The notes: generated by a model from the sequence alone, not told the origin. DNA of 64,000 nt from Gnetum montanum (GCA_015680685.1 MNCI01000651.1:358894-422893); one strand, 5' to 3'; shown: positions 23,542 through 35,254, counted from the first letter of the stretch. Numbers and translations are program-made.

Positions 23542-24622
23542 TGAGGATCAAGAACATAGAAGGATGGGAAATGCATAAGTTTCCAAAAACAATTTAACAA
23601 CCACAAAATTTCATGTGGTTTCCAACTTGGGTATTCCACACTTGATGGGTAAATTCCTTGCACACCTCTAAACTTTGTCTCTCTAAAATGTGGTTTCAAG
23701 TGTACCACATCCTATACAAGCTCTAAGCTTTTCTTTGTAGTGTTTCATCATTGTGAATCCACTTAACCCCACAAGGTCCCAACAATCTTAGAAACTAATT
23801 TCAAGGATCCCAAAACCTTTTGCAAATTGAGCTCTACTCTAGAGTATTTTCATGCTGCACAAACACTCAATCCCGTAGGATCTCGACAAGCTCAATTACA
23901 ATGCCTTCTTGTAAGAAGCACATCAATCCTATTAGGGGAACAAGATAGATACAAAAACACAAGGATAAATTATAACTTAAATTACAAGTCCTTGTAGTTT
24001 AAAGTATAATTTAACAACCAATCAAGAAAATGATTTTATAAATGAAGCACACAAGTATAATATACAATGATTTCTTTGATAGTGACAATTTATGCATAAA
24101 ACTTGCATAATACCCAAGAGAATGAAGTCTTATTATAGCCTAAGAGTTTCTAAAATCACATTAGAATTCATGCAACTTCTATGTAATGGCTAGTGTAGAC
24201 ATCTCCTTGGAAATTGGGACATCTTTTTGAAATAGACTTTCATTATAGGGAGACATCTCTTTTAAAAGTGGGATCTCTCTGTGGAGACATCTTCTCTAGA
24301 AAGGAGACATCTCTTGTTTTTGTAAGATGTCTTCTTTGAATTAACTTCACTTTGGCCAAGATGCCTTATACTTCTAGGAGACATCTTCTTAGCTTTTAAA
24401 CTTTGATTCTTGAAGCTTTCTCTCAATCACTGGAGCATCTTCTTTTAGGTTGTAGTATTCTTATTCATCCATGCTTCCATAAGTTCTTATATTCAACACT
24501 TTGATATCTCTTTGTAGATGTCATTCTTTGAGCTCTCCTTCATACCCCACAAAAGCATCACATTCTACAAAATTCTATGTTCTTAATTTTTCTTAAGGTT
24601 TTGACATACCAAAAGATAAACA
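23542..24622 (-). repeat. 5' LTR of the pol-less copia element
   Basis: On the minus strand it starts TGTTTATCTTTTGGTATG and ends TTCTTGATCCTCA. Octamer cluster at about 24195-24390. It aligns throughout with 18022-19114. Confidence 0.9.
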
Positions 24623-24627
24623 CCTCC
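24623..24627. repeat. Target-site duplication of nested copia, right copy
   Basis: CCTCC, partner of CCATC at 18017-18021. Confidence 0.5.
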
Positions 24628-25521
24628 AATTGAGTTACACATCACTCAGATAACTTGGTTGTTTCAATGGTGAGGGTTGGGTATCATTGGTCATATAATG
24701 CCCAAGTCTTCCATAGGACATAGCTTTATCATCACTGCAATCGAATGCAATCGAATACTTTACAATGTGGGATGAAGCTATTTCTCTAAGGAAGACAACA
24801 TCTTAACAAGTTCTTAAATTCATACTTGATAACATAGTAACCTATTTTGGTATACCTATGATCATAGTCATAGATAATAGACCAAAATTTAGTATCCAAG
24901 AAATGAAAAACTTTTGTCACAACCTAGGCATTAAGTATTTCTTCTCATCACCATACTACCCTCAAACTAATGGGCAAGCTAAAGCAAGCAATAAGGCCAT
25001 TATAAACTTTCTCAAGAAGATGTTGAACAACAACAAATGTAAATGGCATGAGAAAGTTGTCCATGCACTTTGGACCTACATAATCATATTCTAAACTACA
25101 ATTAGTGTAATCCATAAAGCATGGTTTATAGTTTTGAAGCTATTTTATCTCTTGAATTATAGGTTCCATTTCTTAAAGTAGCCTTATCATACTTCATCAA
25201 TGATGAATTGAATAAGGAATTTTGCATCATGAACCTAGACTCAATGGAGGAGTAACGGGTGCAAATACTTTCTCACATCAAGTGATACTAGGAGAGGTAG
25301 AAATGTCAACAATAACATGACCTGAACAAGCACAATATTAAGGAAGAAGACCAAATTCTCAAAGCTATCTACAAGCATGTGAAAAACTTCTTAGCAAAGT
25401 GGGAAGGACATTTCTTAGTCACTAAGGCCTACAACAATGAATCCTTTCGAATAGTAGACATGAATGGAAATGAGTTGACAAGTCTAGTTAATTGTTCCTA
25501 CTTAAATCCTTACTACATGTA
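24628..25521 (+). pseudogene. Tat integrase core and C-terminus, right half of split gene
   Basis: The core domain continues from 18021. Visible parts are a FIITAIE strand, IPMIIVIDNRPKFS (second catalytic Asp, with Arg where Gly is usual), and NLGIKYFFSSPYYPQTNGQAKASNKAI, in which the catalytic Glu of 'G-Q-A/V-E' is changed to Lys. WHEKVVHALWTY follows, then a C-terminal part with FLAKWEGHFLVTKAY and SLVNCSYLNPYYM and a stop at 25519-25521. This C-terminus has no chromodomain, consistent with Tat. The clearest open stretch is 24858-25094. Confidence 0.85.
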
Positions 25522-25839
25522 GCCCATGAGAACCAACAATTAACATCAATAAATTTGGACAATTTTTCCTACATGACCTCTTTCCATCTTTATGCATAAC
25601 AAATGAATTATAAAACTTTGTAATGCATGCAACCTATGGTAGCTTGGTTTGCTAATCATTTTATATGGCCTTATGTACTTCCTTTCATCAAGTTGATTTT
25701 TTGGGCCACCTCATTTAGGTCACTCATCATAGGCTAGTACACAAATGGGTCTCCACCACTCATGCCCACTTGTTGCCCTTGCTTGCTCAAGAGCCATTTT
25801 TGAAACTCACATAACCATTGGGATGTTGCAATGATGTTC

Positions 25840-26800
25840 ATCACTATTTTCTAAGTGGTAGGTGAAGGTGGTGGCTATTGCTCCTCTTCCTAGATTTTTG
25901 GTCTAGGAGTTTTTTCCTTCATCATCTCCACCCAATTAGTAGATGGAGCGCATCGAACAGCATCATTAGTGTAGCAAGCTATCCCTTCCCTTTGACATAG
26001 TTTTTTGATGAGGCATGGGAAAGGGAGTGACTTTCTTCCTTGTTCATTCTCCTTGAACTATTTCTCTATCTCTAGATCGATTAGCTATGGAAGGTTAATT
26101 GGAAATATTTCACTTAGAGCAACACACACATAAGCAGAAAAGGTAGTAATCTTGCTAAGTCTCACCATGGGATTTAGGTAAAAGGTTGCAATCTTGTAAT
26201 GAATTCTTTCTACCAATGTGAGCATGTCATACTCATTATAGTCAACACCATAGCACTACTTAACCCATTTATTTTTTATGTTGAGATCCACTTTCATTGG
26301 AATCTTAATGAGATTCATCCTAATTTCAAGCAACCCAAGTATCTCTATAATGGCCTGCATCAAGTAGGATAGTGAAATGTCCTTGATCTTGACTATTGAA
26401 CTAGCATACCTATTATTCCAAAATAGGAATGTCTCTTCCATATACCACACATTGGAAGTGATAATTAGCTAAATGGAAGAGGCCTTTAGTTGGCCCTATA
26501 CCTCTTTAGGTGTTTACTCCAAGAAAAATTCAAAGTTCAACGTTTAGAGCATTGTTTCCTAGAACTCCCTTGATCTAATTTAGTTTAGGTAGGCTTCTGT
26601 CAAGGTCACCTCAAGGTTCACTTATTGGGCTAGTGCCTCATCCTAGTGGGAATGTTCTATTGCTACCACCTATTCTGGAATCTAATGAATAGACTCCACT
26701 TTGGCCTCTTCCCTAAGAGGTCTTCTAGCATGGGTTGTGATTGGTTCTTCCTAGGTTGGTTCTTGGTCCCTTCCCATTCTTGATTATTTTTCCCTTGGTT
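25840..26800 (-). pseudogene. Antisense reading frame downstream of Tat pol
   Basis: On the strand opposite to Tat pol, frames give MWYMEETFLFWNNRYASSI (from 26450), then ERIHYKIATFYLNPMVRLSK, PINLPQLIDLEIEK-like text with one stop, and QGRKSLPFPCLIKKLCQREGI. The 'S-L-P-F-P-x-L-I-x-x-L-C' segment is typical of the family annotated as putative plant transposon protein. An antisense extra frame between integrase and the 3' LTR is known from some Tat-lineage (Retand-like) elements. Here it has several stops. Its role is unknown. Confidence 0.6.
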
Positions 26801-27089
26801 AAGACGATCCTCCTTTCTTTCTGTGTTTTCCTTTTAGTGCCACCTATGGTCACAACACATTTATGGATTAATAAATATAATATGTAACTTAAAATATTTG
26901 GATACCTTATCTAATTAATTAGTTACACTTGGCTATGGTTGAACCATGGTAGATTGATTATTTTATTAATTTTTTATTATAAGTGACACTAGAGCTCATT
27001 GGAAGGGTTTAACTCTTATAATTTGGTGTTCTAATGTTGATTCCTTAGTTAAACCTTTGTGGGAGTTACAAAAATGCTAAAAACTTTTC
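26801..27089. other. No recognisable feature, probable element boundary
   Basis: AT-rich sequence between the Tat antisense frame and the 3' tail of Athila-type copy A. I found neither the 3' LTR of the Tat element nor that of copy A here. Confidence 0.4.
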
Positions 27090-28930
27090 TATCAAAAATG
27101 TCATAGTTGTGACCCCCACAACTAAGAGCTTATCTCTAGGAGCTATAAGGTTGAAGAATAGAGTGATTTGAACAAATGGTTAGGAAGTTATGGGCTCTAG
27201 AAGGTTTTTGGCTCTAAAAATTGCAAAAACTCCTTAGGCATTTGAGAGAAAATATGAGAATTTCTAAGGGGGTTGTGCATACATATAGTATTTTTGTGTT
27301 GCATTGATGGGGCCATGTATATAGGGCCTTGTATATGCATGGGCCTCATTGATGGGACCTTGTTTATGGGGTCCATAAAAAAATTTTGAAATTTGAGTAT
27401 TTCAAAAAATACAAGAAATTTTAAATACATTTGGGGTCTATGTAGTCTCAAGAAAGCCAAGAATATGATGAAATCATTGAAGAGGATCTTTGAAAGCTCC
27501 AAAATTTAAAAATTTGATAGAGAATGTGTGAATTAAAGAAAATACTTAAAGGAGCACATGATTGAATGCAGAAGATGGATGCACAAAAGATTTTGATTAT
27601 AAAAATGCCTAAGGATGAGATGCTTAATGAACACAACCAAGAGATATGTAAGTGGGTCCTCCCCATAGTAGGCACATTTCCTATTTGTCCTTGCATAACC
27701 TCAAAACAAGGAGTCTATGGATCCCATAGGTGATTAATGGCTTATGAAAGTTAAGGAACAAAACCTAGAAGACTCTACCAAAGAATTCAAGTACATCAAA
27801 CAAAGACATTGAACAAGAACATGCACACCAATAGTAAGGTGAGTTATGGGCAACATGGATGGATGATGTAGAATGTGAAATGGAGTTCTAAATTGAGGTC
27901 ATAAGAAGTCCCTTATCGATTTGTGATTAAATGACTTGAGAAGATTCATCCTTAGTCTAGACCAAAACCTACCACTTTTAGGAACTCTGCATCACCACTT
28001 GAAGACTGATCCACCCTCTTAAAATACAAGTGTACTCCCATAGAACAACCACCATTCCTTAAAGAGAATAAAAGAGAGGCATGAAGTGAGAGAGGGCCTT
28101 AGTTAGAGGGGACCTTTAGACATAGGTAACATGTCTTTCTAGTCCCATAACCAATTTTTGTAACTCATTTATTTGTCTAAGGGGCATGCTTTGAATTTCC
28201 ATCCTATATTTTTTTTCTTTTATTTTGTTTGTCCGTTTAATTATTTTTCTTTCATTTTGGAATTTTTTGACAGGAACCACACCATGTAAAGACTTATTTA
28301 ACTTCCTATTATTGGTTGACATGGAATAGTCAGAAATCCATGAAAACACTTACGCACCCAAGTAAGTAGAAGAGTACAAAGAGTATTGAGTTTCCTTAAA
28401 GTCACATCTTGTGCAAACCTTTGAATCCTTCCTAATTATAGAAACCACCAAGGTCACACATTTATTAAATGTTTATTTAATGTGAGGGACCTCATATTCT
28501 CAAAATGAGGAAAATAACATATTTTTATGGATGGGTGGATGTCATGGACTCACTAACTATTCCATGAAAAAGAAACCATGCCTTAACCATTGGTACAAAA
28601 ATTGAAAAATAGAAACTAGACATTAGCAAACAAAAAAATTAATCACAAACCACCATTAGCAATAGCTATAGCACCACTATTTCCTATTTTCACAAAGCAT
28701 GTTTATTAACAGAAATTAGAAAATTAGACTAAAATAGTGTAAAATATATAAGAAAGTATAAAATATTCAAGAAAGAATTTAAATGTAGTAACGATGGTGT
28801 AAAATAGGAAAAAGTTTTAAAATCAAAAAGGTGTAAAATAAATAATTTGCAAAAACAAAAATATATACAACAAAAAATAGAAACATTGAGGAGCCATGTA
28901 TATGGTTAGCATGGATGGCCATCTCTTCCA
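27090..28930 (-). other. 3' tail of Athila-type copy A
   Basis: Non-coding region after integrase. It matches the same region of copy B, for example the block CCCCCACAACTAAGAGC at 27112-27128 against CCCCCACGACTAAGAGC at 48140-48156, and GTGGGTCCTCCCC at 27653 against the same word near 48349. Copy C carries the complementary GGACCCAC word near 62600. At 27270-27370 there is a run of TGATGGGGCC-like words that also occur in this copy's LTR (36020-36140). Confidence 0.65.
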
Positions 28931-28939
28931 TGACTAAGT

Positions 28940-30295
28940 TGGAAGGAGGAGATCTAAAAAATTGAGCGTCGTTGCCCATCCGTTGAGGTATTTGTTGTAC
29001 TGGCTCACTTGGGCTCATGGAAAAGCTTTACATGTTGGATGTTGATCAACTACTTCTTATTTGGGCTTTCAAGTTTGTATATCATCATGGCCCTAGAAGA
29101 AAAGGTTTCATTGATTATATAAGGCCCCTTACACAATGTTTGAAATTTTGGTTTTGGAGGAACATGCATGGGGTTCTAATAGAGATCCTTATCTCCAGGT
29201 TGAAGTTTGAGCCTTTTGACTCTTAGGTCATGTCATTGTTTTTTGAAAGCCTTATGCACCTCATTCATGGGTAAGGCCACTAATTTATTTTCTTCTAGCA
29301 CATTTAGGTTGATTAATCTTTCTTTTTGTACTAGGATAAAGTCACAGACTATTGAAAATGTATAGAGCTTGGATTGGAGAGGTAGAGTTGGTAATTTTCC
29401 ATACACCAGCTCATATGGAAAGTAGCACGTACAAAGTTTTCATGTTGAGTAGTATCCCTAGAGGGCATCATTGAGTTTTATGCTCCAATCTCTCTTATAT
29501 TTGTTAATAGTTCTTCTTAAAATCTTTGTGATCTCCCTGTTAGTAACCTCTACTTAACTATTGGCTTGGGGATGGTAGGGTGTTGTTAATTTACGTTCAA
29601 CCCCTAGGAATTACATAAGTTTTTGAAAAGTAGCACTTGTAAAATGGGTTCCATTTTTAGAAATCACTGTGTGTGGCATCCCAAACCTATTCACAACATT
29701 TTGTTATAAAAACCATGTAGTAGTGGATGATGTACAGTCAATAATAGCTATTGCTTCTTCCCATTTGGTATAATAGTCAACGACTATGATAATATAGGCC
29801 TTTTCATTGGAAATGAGTGTGATGAACCCATGAAATCTATGCTTCATATGTCAAAGGGTTCTAGTGGTTGAATCCAATATTGAGGACTCTTCATTCATGT
29901 AGTCATCCCACCATCTTGTTAACAACATTCATAGGATTAGACAAACTAGTAAGCATCCCTAAACATTGTGGACCAACAGCATCCTACCATCATGATTTTT
30001 ATGGCCATGTGTCTTCCTGTATAGTGGCCTTCACAAGGACCTTCATGAGAATCTTGGAGAACGTGCAATTGATCAACATTAGGAACATACCAATGAACTA
30101 GACCATTGATGCACACCTTGTAAAGGTGGTTTTTGATTTCCATGAAGTGTTTGGCTTGATAAAGAAACTATTGTTTCTTCCTGTAGTTTGAACCTTGTGG
30201 CATCTCTTGAGTGAGAAGATAAGTGAGGATGACATCATACCCTTTAGATTTTGTGGGCATATGTTCATTAATTGCACCAACAAAGAGGACTTCAT
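28940..30295 (-). pseudogene. Athila-type integrase relic, copy A
   Basis: The zinc domain is visible as VLQDSHEGPCEGHYTGRHMA and then a damaged CxxC region with stops. The core includes IQPLEPFDI and a short IDFMGSSHSF strand. The segment from NLCNS to the acidic catalytic region is frameshifted. TTQHENFVRATFHMSW and YELVYGKLPTLPLQSKLYTF follow, and the C-terminal part reads CKGPYIINETFSSRAMMIYKLESPNKK. At least ten stops occur. It inserted element DNA into chromosomes when intact. Copy B keeps only the second half of this domain. Confidence 0.8.
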
Positions 30296-30329
30296 CTAGG
30301 AATTGATCAAAAAGTGGGCTCTCCTCATC

Positions 30330-30760
30330 TTTGTCATCCCATCATAACTGAGAGAGATGGTCAATGATCACATGAGATCAAATTCTTGCAAGATCACCAA
30401 GCATCATATGACACAATGGCTTATCATTGACTTATTCTTGAGGAAGTGAATGGAACTATGATTAGTGTGCATAAACACTTTATATCCAAGCACATAGTGC
30501 CTAAACCATTTCATAGCATACACCATCATCATTAGTTCTTTCTCCATTGTGGTGTAACTCAATTGTGCACCTCCAATGCTTCAACTTATGTAGTGGATGT
30601 AATATGAACGTTTCTCATCATCCAACTACATAAATACAACTCCCAAGGCATAATTTGATATATCTATCATGATATGAAATGGTTTAGACTAGTCAGGTAC
30701 TTGTAGAATTAGAGACTTTATGAGCTTTTACTTAAGGCTTTGGAATGCTTTTTTTCATTC
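30330..30760 (-). pseudogene. Athila-type RNase H relic, copy A
   Basis: The frame reads GGAQLSYTTMEKELMMMVYAMKWFRHYVLGYKVF in pieces, which matches the usual Y-T-T-T-E-K-E-L-L-A-V-V...F-R-x-Y-L motif. HTNHSSIHFL then corresponds to the T-D-H segment, with Asn in place of Asp. It sits between reverse transcriptase and integrase as expected. Confidence 0.8.
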
Positions 30761-31560
30761 CTTGGTCTAGATGAATAAAGCAACTTTCTTTGTTAGCTCG
30801 ACCAATGATTTTGTGATCTTAAAGAAATTCTCTATGAATCACCAGTAGTAGCCAGTGTGTCAAAGGAATGATCAAACATCTTTAACAGTTTCCAATTGAT
30901 AAGTTATTCCATAGATGACCCTTATCTTTTCAAGGTTCATCTCAATCCCTGCTTGTAAAATTCTATGCCCAAGTACAATGCCTTTTTAGACCATTAGATG
31001 GCTCTTCTACCAATTAAGTTGTAGGTTTATTTCCATACATCTTTTGAGTACTTGCTCAAGACATTCTAAGGCTTACTCAAATGTAGCACCGTAAGTGGAT
31101 AAGTCATCCATGAAGACTTCCATCCCACTACCTATTTTCTACTGAAAGATACTTAAGATTAGGCATTGGAAAGTGGTAGGAGCATTGCATAGACCAAAAG
31201 GCATCTTGCAATATGCAAAGGTCCCCCCAAGGACTTGTAAATGTTGTTTTAACTTGATCTTCTAGTGCAATCTAGATTTCGTTATAGCCACTATAACCAT
31301 CTAGAAAACTATAATAGCAATGCCCAAATATGGCATCCAACACTTGATCAATGAATGAAAATGGAAAATGATCTTTGAAGGTTGCCATGTTTAATAGCTT
31401 GAAGTCAATGCAAACAAACCATTTGTGACTTTTCTTTGTTACTATGACAAGTGAACTAATCCACTTGCTATCTACAATGGGGTAGATAAACCCTACCTTA
31501 AGGAGTTGCTCAATCTCCTCTTTGACGATTTGCTTCAATTTTGGGTTTAACTGTCATTGT
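30761..31560 (-). pseudogene. Athila-type reverse transcriptase relic, copy A
   Basis: The first half is open at 31272-31538: IVKEEIEQLLKVGFIYPI, VTKKSHKWFVCIDFKLLN, KDHFPFSFIDQVLDAI and YYSFLDGYSGYNEI. After a break it resumes, and the catalytic motif MEVFMDDLS is intact (FMDDL at 31100-31114). The fingers-palm order and spacing are normal for Ty3/gypsy. The closest relative in the window is copy B (51102-51493), which keeps VPKKGGKWWVCIDFRLLN but has lost the aspartate pair. Confidence 0.87.
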
Positions 31561-31879
31561 GGTTGGCTCCTTGACTTCATGGATGGATCAATATAAATGT
31601 GGTGTTGGCATATTCATGGATCAATTTTAGTGATTTTAGGATATGACCAAGCAAAGGTTGTTGGCCATTTTTTATCCACTTTCAACAATTTTTCTTTTGG
31701 CTTGGAAGAAAGTTTGACATTAAGTATAACTAGCTTACCATGTTTTAAGAATGCATATTCTAGGCTGGTAGGTAGAGTTTTCAATTCTAAGGGCTCTTGT
31801 TTAAAATTCTTAGGGACCTCCAACTATTCCGCATTAGTATCATCATTTTCATCATCAGAGAGTTGGTGATGAACTTGTT

Positions 31880-32500
31880 CTAGTTCATCCATGCTTATAA
31901 CATACGTGCATGTTAGGCTCTTAATAGGTTCCATGCACATTATGCTACTTTCAAGATTAGTGGTTAGCGATTGGATACCCTCTTGTTTTATGGCTACTAT
32001 GTATAGACACCTTTGAATATCTGCTTCATGTGCACACTACCTACATGCGGAAATAGTTGTTCATTTCATGGACTAGAGTTTCTACACATAATTACACCTT
32101 GTATCGTTATACGTGATGCATGGTACTAACTTTTTCTCAATCTTTCCAAATGCATTTTCCTTAGATATTTCCAAGGAAAGATCTTTGATGCCCATTCTCA
32201 CATAATAGTGCTTAGCCACATCCTTCCCATAATGATTTGGAAGTCCCACTTATAGTTCTCAACCTTGATTACTATGAAATCAGCATGATAAGACCACCCT
32301 TAGACAATGGTCATAATGTCTTCTACTAGTCCCAATGAAACAGTAATGGACTAGTCTACTAGTTCAAATCAAATATTGCTCTTCTTGAGAGGCAATAGGT
32401 TCTAGGAAGTATATATCTCATGAGAAATTAAGTTAACAATAGAACTTGAATTAATAAGATATTTACATAGTTCATTCCTAGCAATCTATAAATAGATAAG
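31880..32500 (-). pseudogene. Athila-type protease relic, copy A
   Basis: The frame gives GWSYHADFIVIKVENYKW and DFQIIMGRMWLSTIM. The 'D-F-x-I-I-L/M-G-R-P-W/F-L' segment is the conserved C-terminal part of plant gypsy aspartic proteases. The catalytic D-T/S-G upstream is not clearly readable (SSIVNLIS lies there). Stops are frequent. Copy B lacks this region through deletion. Confidence 0.7.
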
Positions 32501-32649
32501 AGGATTCCTAGGATTAGCTAATTTCCTAGGAAGCATCCAATCATATACAACATGAGTAAGCATAATAGTATGGATTTTGGATGGTATTTAGTTTAAAAGA
32601 TTCTTCATGGAATGGTTTGTGAAGAATGAGGAAGAAGCATAATGACCAA

Positions 32650-35089
32650 CTACCTGAGTCTATGAGGGCTTAATAGGGCTATTAGATCAGAAAAATGCTT
32701 TTTTGCAAGCATGAGGTTCCAAACCACTCAGTTGATTAACTAGTTTTAGATTGATAATGTTGGTAACATTGCATTACTATGACTAGGCTGGAAGTTCACC
32801 TTGCATGAATTGAGTAGGTGGTAGCTGTGTTGAGGTGGAGGAATAAGTGCAAGAACAAGAGGAGGATAAGGATGGAATGTGGTATCCCTCTTGGAATGTG
32901 GAGAATGAGTTCTATAGTATTTATAAGGATAGTAGTGATGTTGGAAGGAATAAATGTGATTGGAAGATTCATGTGGAGATAGAGGTTGCTGAACATAACC
33001 CATATGGATTTGATTGTCTATAAGGATACTACTACCTTGGCAATGGTAGTGCCTATGATTGTGGTTGCTACCACTATTGATACTACTTATATGGTTGTGG
33101 TGGAGTTCCACTTGGATAATCTTGTTGTTGCTAATGGATCTACCTGGGATTGCCTTCAGGATAAGGTAATCTTTTAGGTGTTTATCTTTTTTCTAATCAT
33201 GAATTTAGAGCATACACTCTAAACTCCTATAAGTGTGACATAATGGATCAACATCCCTTAGAATGTTCATATTAGCAGATGTCACACCCACCATCATCAC
33301 CTAATTTAGTTTCTACAATTTCCTTTATGGAAACAATCTTGTCCTTACCCCTTTGATTGGCACATTTAGCTTTCTTTCGCCTCATGCAATCATAATCACT
33401 ACTTTGTTCTTTGGACTCTTCAACAATTTTTAGACTAGCTTGAAATTTTCTATCCATAGAGTCCCATAACTAATTTACCTTAGTCAAAATTTTCGAGGTA
33501 AATTTTTGAATCAACAAGATTTTCTAATTCACCACCTCATCAAGTACTGATTCCTCTTCACTGTCACAAAAGTGGACCTTCCTCCTATGAATGGAAGAAT
33601 TTTGGTTGTATTTTCCTACACTTTCACATTTCCCCAACTCTCCTTCTTCTTTAGCTACCTTCTCAATCAACCTTTGGATTTGATGGGCTCTTAACTCTGA
33701 TAGTCTTTCTTGGGCATAGATCCAAAGAGTTCTCCTCATTTTAGAGCAAAGCCCATCTATGATATGGTGAAGTTGTTCCTACTAAGAGTAACTATGGCTA
33801 GGACATTGGTTTAATAAGAAATAATATCTACCCATGATGGCATCCAAGGACTCATGTATTCTTTGGTTCCAACCCTAGATCTACCTTCTTAGATTGAAAA
33901 TTTGGGAGTACATTTGATACTTGTCATTGAATAGTTTGAGCATCGTACTCCATCTAGAAATTGATTTTAGTTCTAAGGACTACTACCAGCTTTTTGCTTC
34001 TTTGATGAGTGTCCTAGGAAATAGCTTAAGATTTTGCCAATCATTTTCTATGTTTTGTAGGGCATAGGAATCATGAAAATCTTGAAGATGGTTTTGTTGA
34101 TTAGAGTTATATCCCCCCTAAAATCTGGGAATGTTCATATTTAATCACTTGATCCTACCATCTTTCACGTGCCTTGTCGGAATTCTCACTACCTCTGCAA
34201 TCTTTAGCATGTTTCAAGTGATGAGAAAAGGTTCACTGTAGCCATGACCCTAGTGCGTATAATTCCTTATACTATCCCTTCATTCATGATGATGGGCCTC
34301 TCTTGAATACCCATGCCCTAAATCTTGACTTGCCCGATGGTCCCAATGATCATCTTAGTCCTATTAGTCACCGCCATCATGATTTCATCCCCTGAAGTTG
34401 TAGTTGGAGATAGAAGAGGAAGAAGATGATGATGAAGGTGAAGAGGAAGAAGGACTAGCACCATCACAATTCTTGCCACCCCCTCTTTGATGGTCATGGC
34501 CATGATCCCAATTATGTTTCTTACTCACATCCCTACCATGACTCTCCTCCTTGGATCCCCCTTTGTCATGAGGTCCATTCTTGCCAGAACCAAGATTATG
34601 TATTATGGACTACAAGTTCTAGTTTTGACCTCCTTCACTAAATTTAAAGAAAGAAGTCTCTCTATATGAAAAACACCTAGAGAATGATTCTCCATCATCT
34701 TTTTGATACATCAAGAATGGGGAATCATTGGACCACTTTCCCTATGCAAACTCATAACATTGCTCTAGCTATTGATCCCCCAAACATTGTGCATCGATGG
34801 CATGATAATCCCTAGTATCACTATCCTGCATAACATATTCATCATGAAGCCCTTGGATGCCCAACCGCATAAGATTTTGATGGAGCATTGCAAGAATGGA
34901 TCAATTATGCGATAGCACAATGTTTCCCTCCATGTCTCGCCACTATAGTTATTCATCCTAGTGTAGCACAAAGGTGAAATTGGGTACATGCTAATCAAGA
35001 TGAGCATATATCACTCTATATTTCTAGGGCACCTATTGATTTACTCCATCAAAATTGGGTAGAGAATCACTTCTATGAGAAGAAGACAT
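32650..35089 (-). pseudogene. Athila-type gag relic, copy A
   Basis: It starts with ATG at 35087-35089, MSSSHRSDSLPNF, about 145 bases inside the primer site. A Ser/Arg/Asp-rich region (about 34320-34500), a capsid region (about 33780-34170) and a helical region SELRAHQIQRLIEKVAKEEGEL (33524-33739) follow. A knuckle-like GGCDIC...EHSKGC lies at about 33230-33280, and a His/Tyr/Pro-rich tail SFQHHYYPYKYYRTHSPH at 32746-33111. The same order is seen in copy C (59139-61500). Stops interrupt most segments. Confidence 0.75.
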
Positions 35090-35233
35090 CTTGGATTAAA
35101 AGATAAAAAAATATAGTATACTTTCTTATAATTGTTGTAGTTACTTTGATGTATGATATGACTTTAGGGTTCATTCCAATGATGTTAAATAATTTTTCAC
35201 TAAATCCTAGATAGTGCATGGAACAAACTAAAG

Positions 35234-35253
35234 GTTCCCCAAGAATGGTGCCA
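35234..35253 (-). other. Primer-binding site, tRNA-Asp type, copy A
   Basis: The minus strand reads TGGCACCATTCTTGGGGAAC, close to the Athila/Tat site TGGCGCCGTTGCCGGGGA that pairs with the 3' end of aspartate tRNA. It is adjacent to the LTR end at 35255. Confidence 0.8.
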
Positions 35254-35254
35254 A

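Larger units (their letters stand above)
18022..24622 (-). mobile_element. Pol-less copia element nested in Tat integrase
   Basis: A 6.6-kb minus-strand element with both LTRs (1093 and 1081 bp), a primer site, a polypurine tract and a gag with two zinc knuckles. No protease, integrase, reverse transcriptase or RNase H motif is visible. Instead 19.6-21.25 kb carries an unrelated reading frame in the same orientation as gag. LTR, primer site and purine tract belong to the same family as the pol-bearing element at 6645-12924. This is the structure expected of a non-autonomous element that uses a relative's enzymes. It interrupts a Tat integrase, so it is younger than the Tat copy. Confidence 0.88.

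Noticed and set aside
27197-27502. 101-codon minus-strand frame
   Set aside because: It translates the TGATGGGGCC-like repeats and flanking tail of copy A. Non-coding tail in the other copies.
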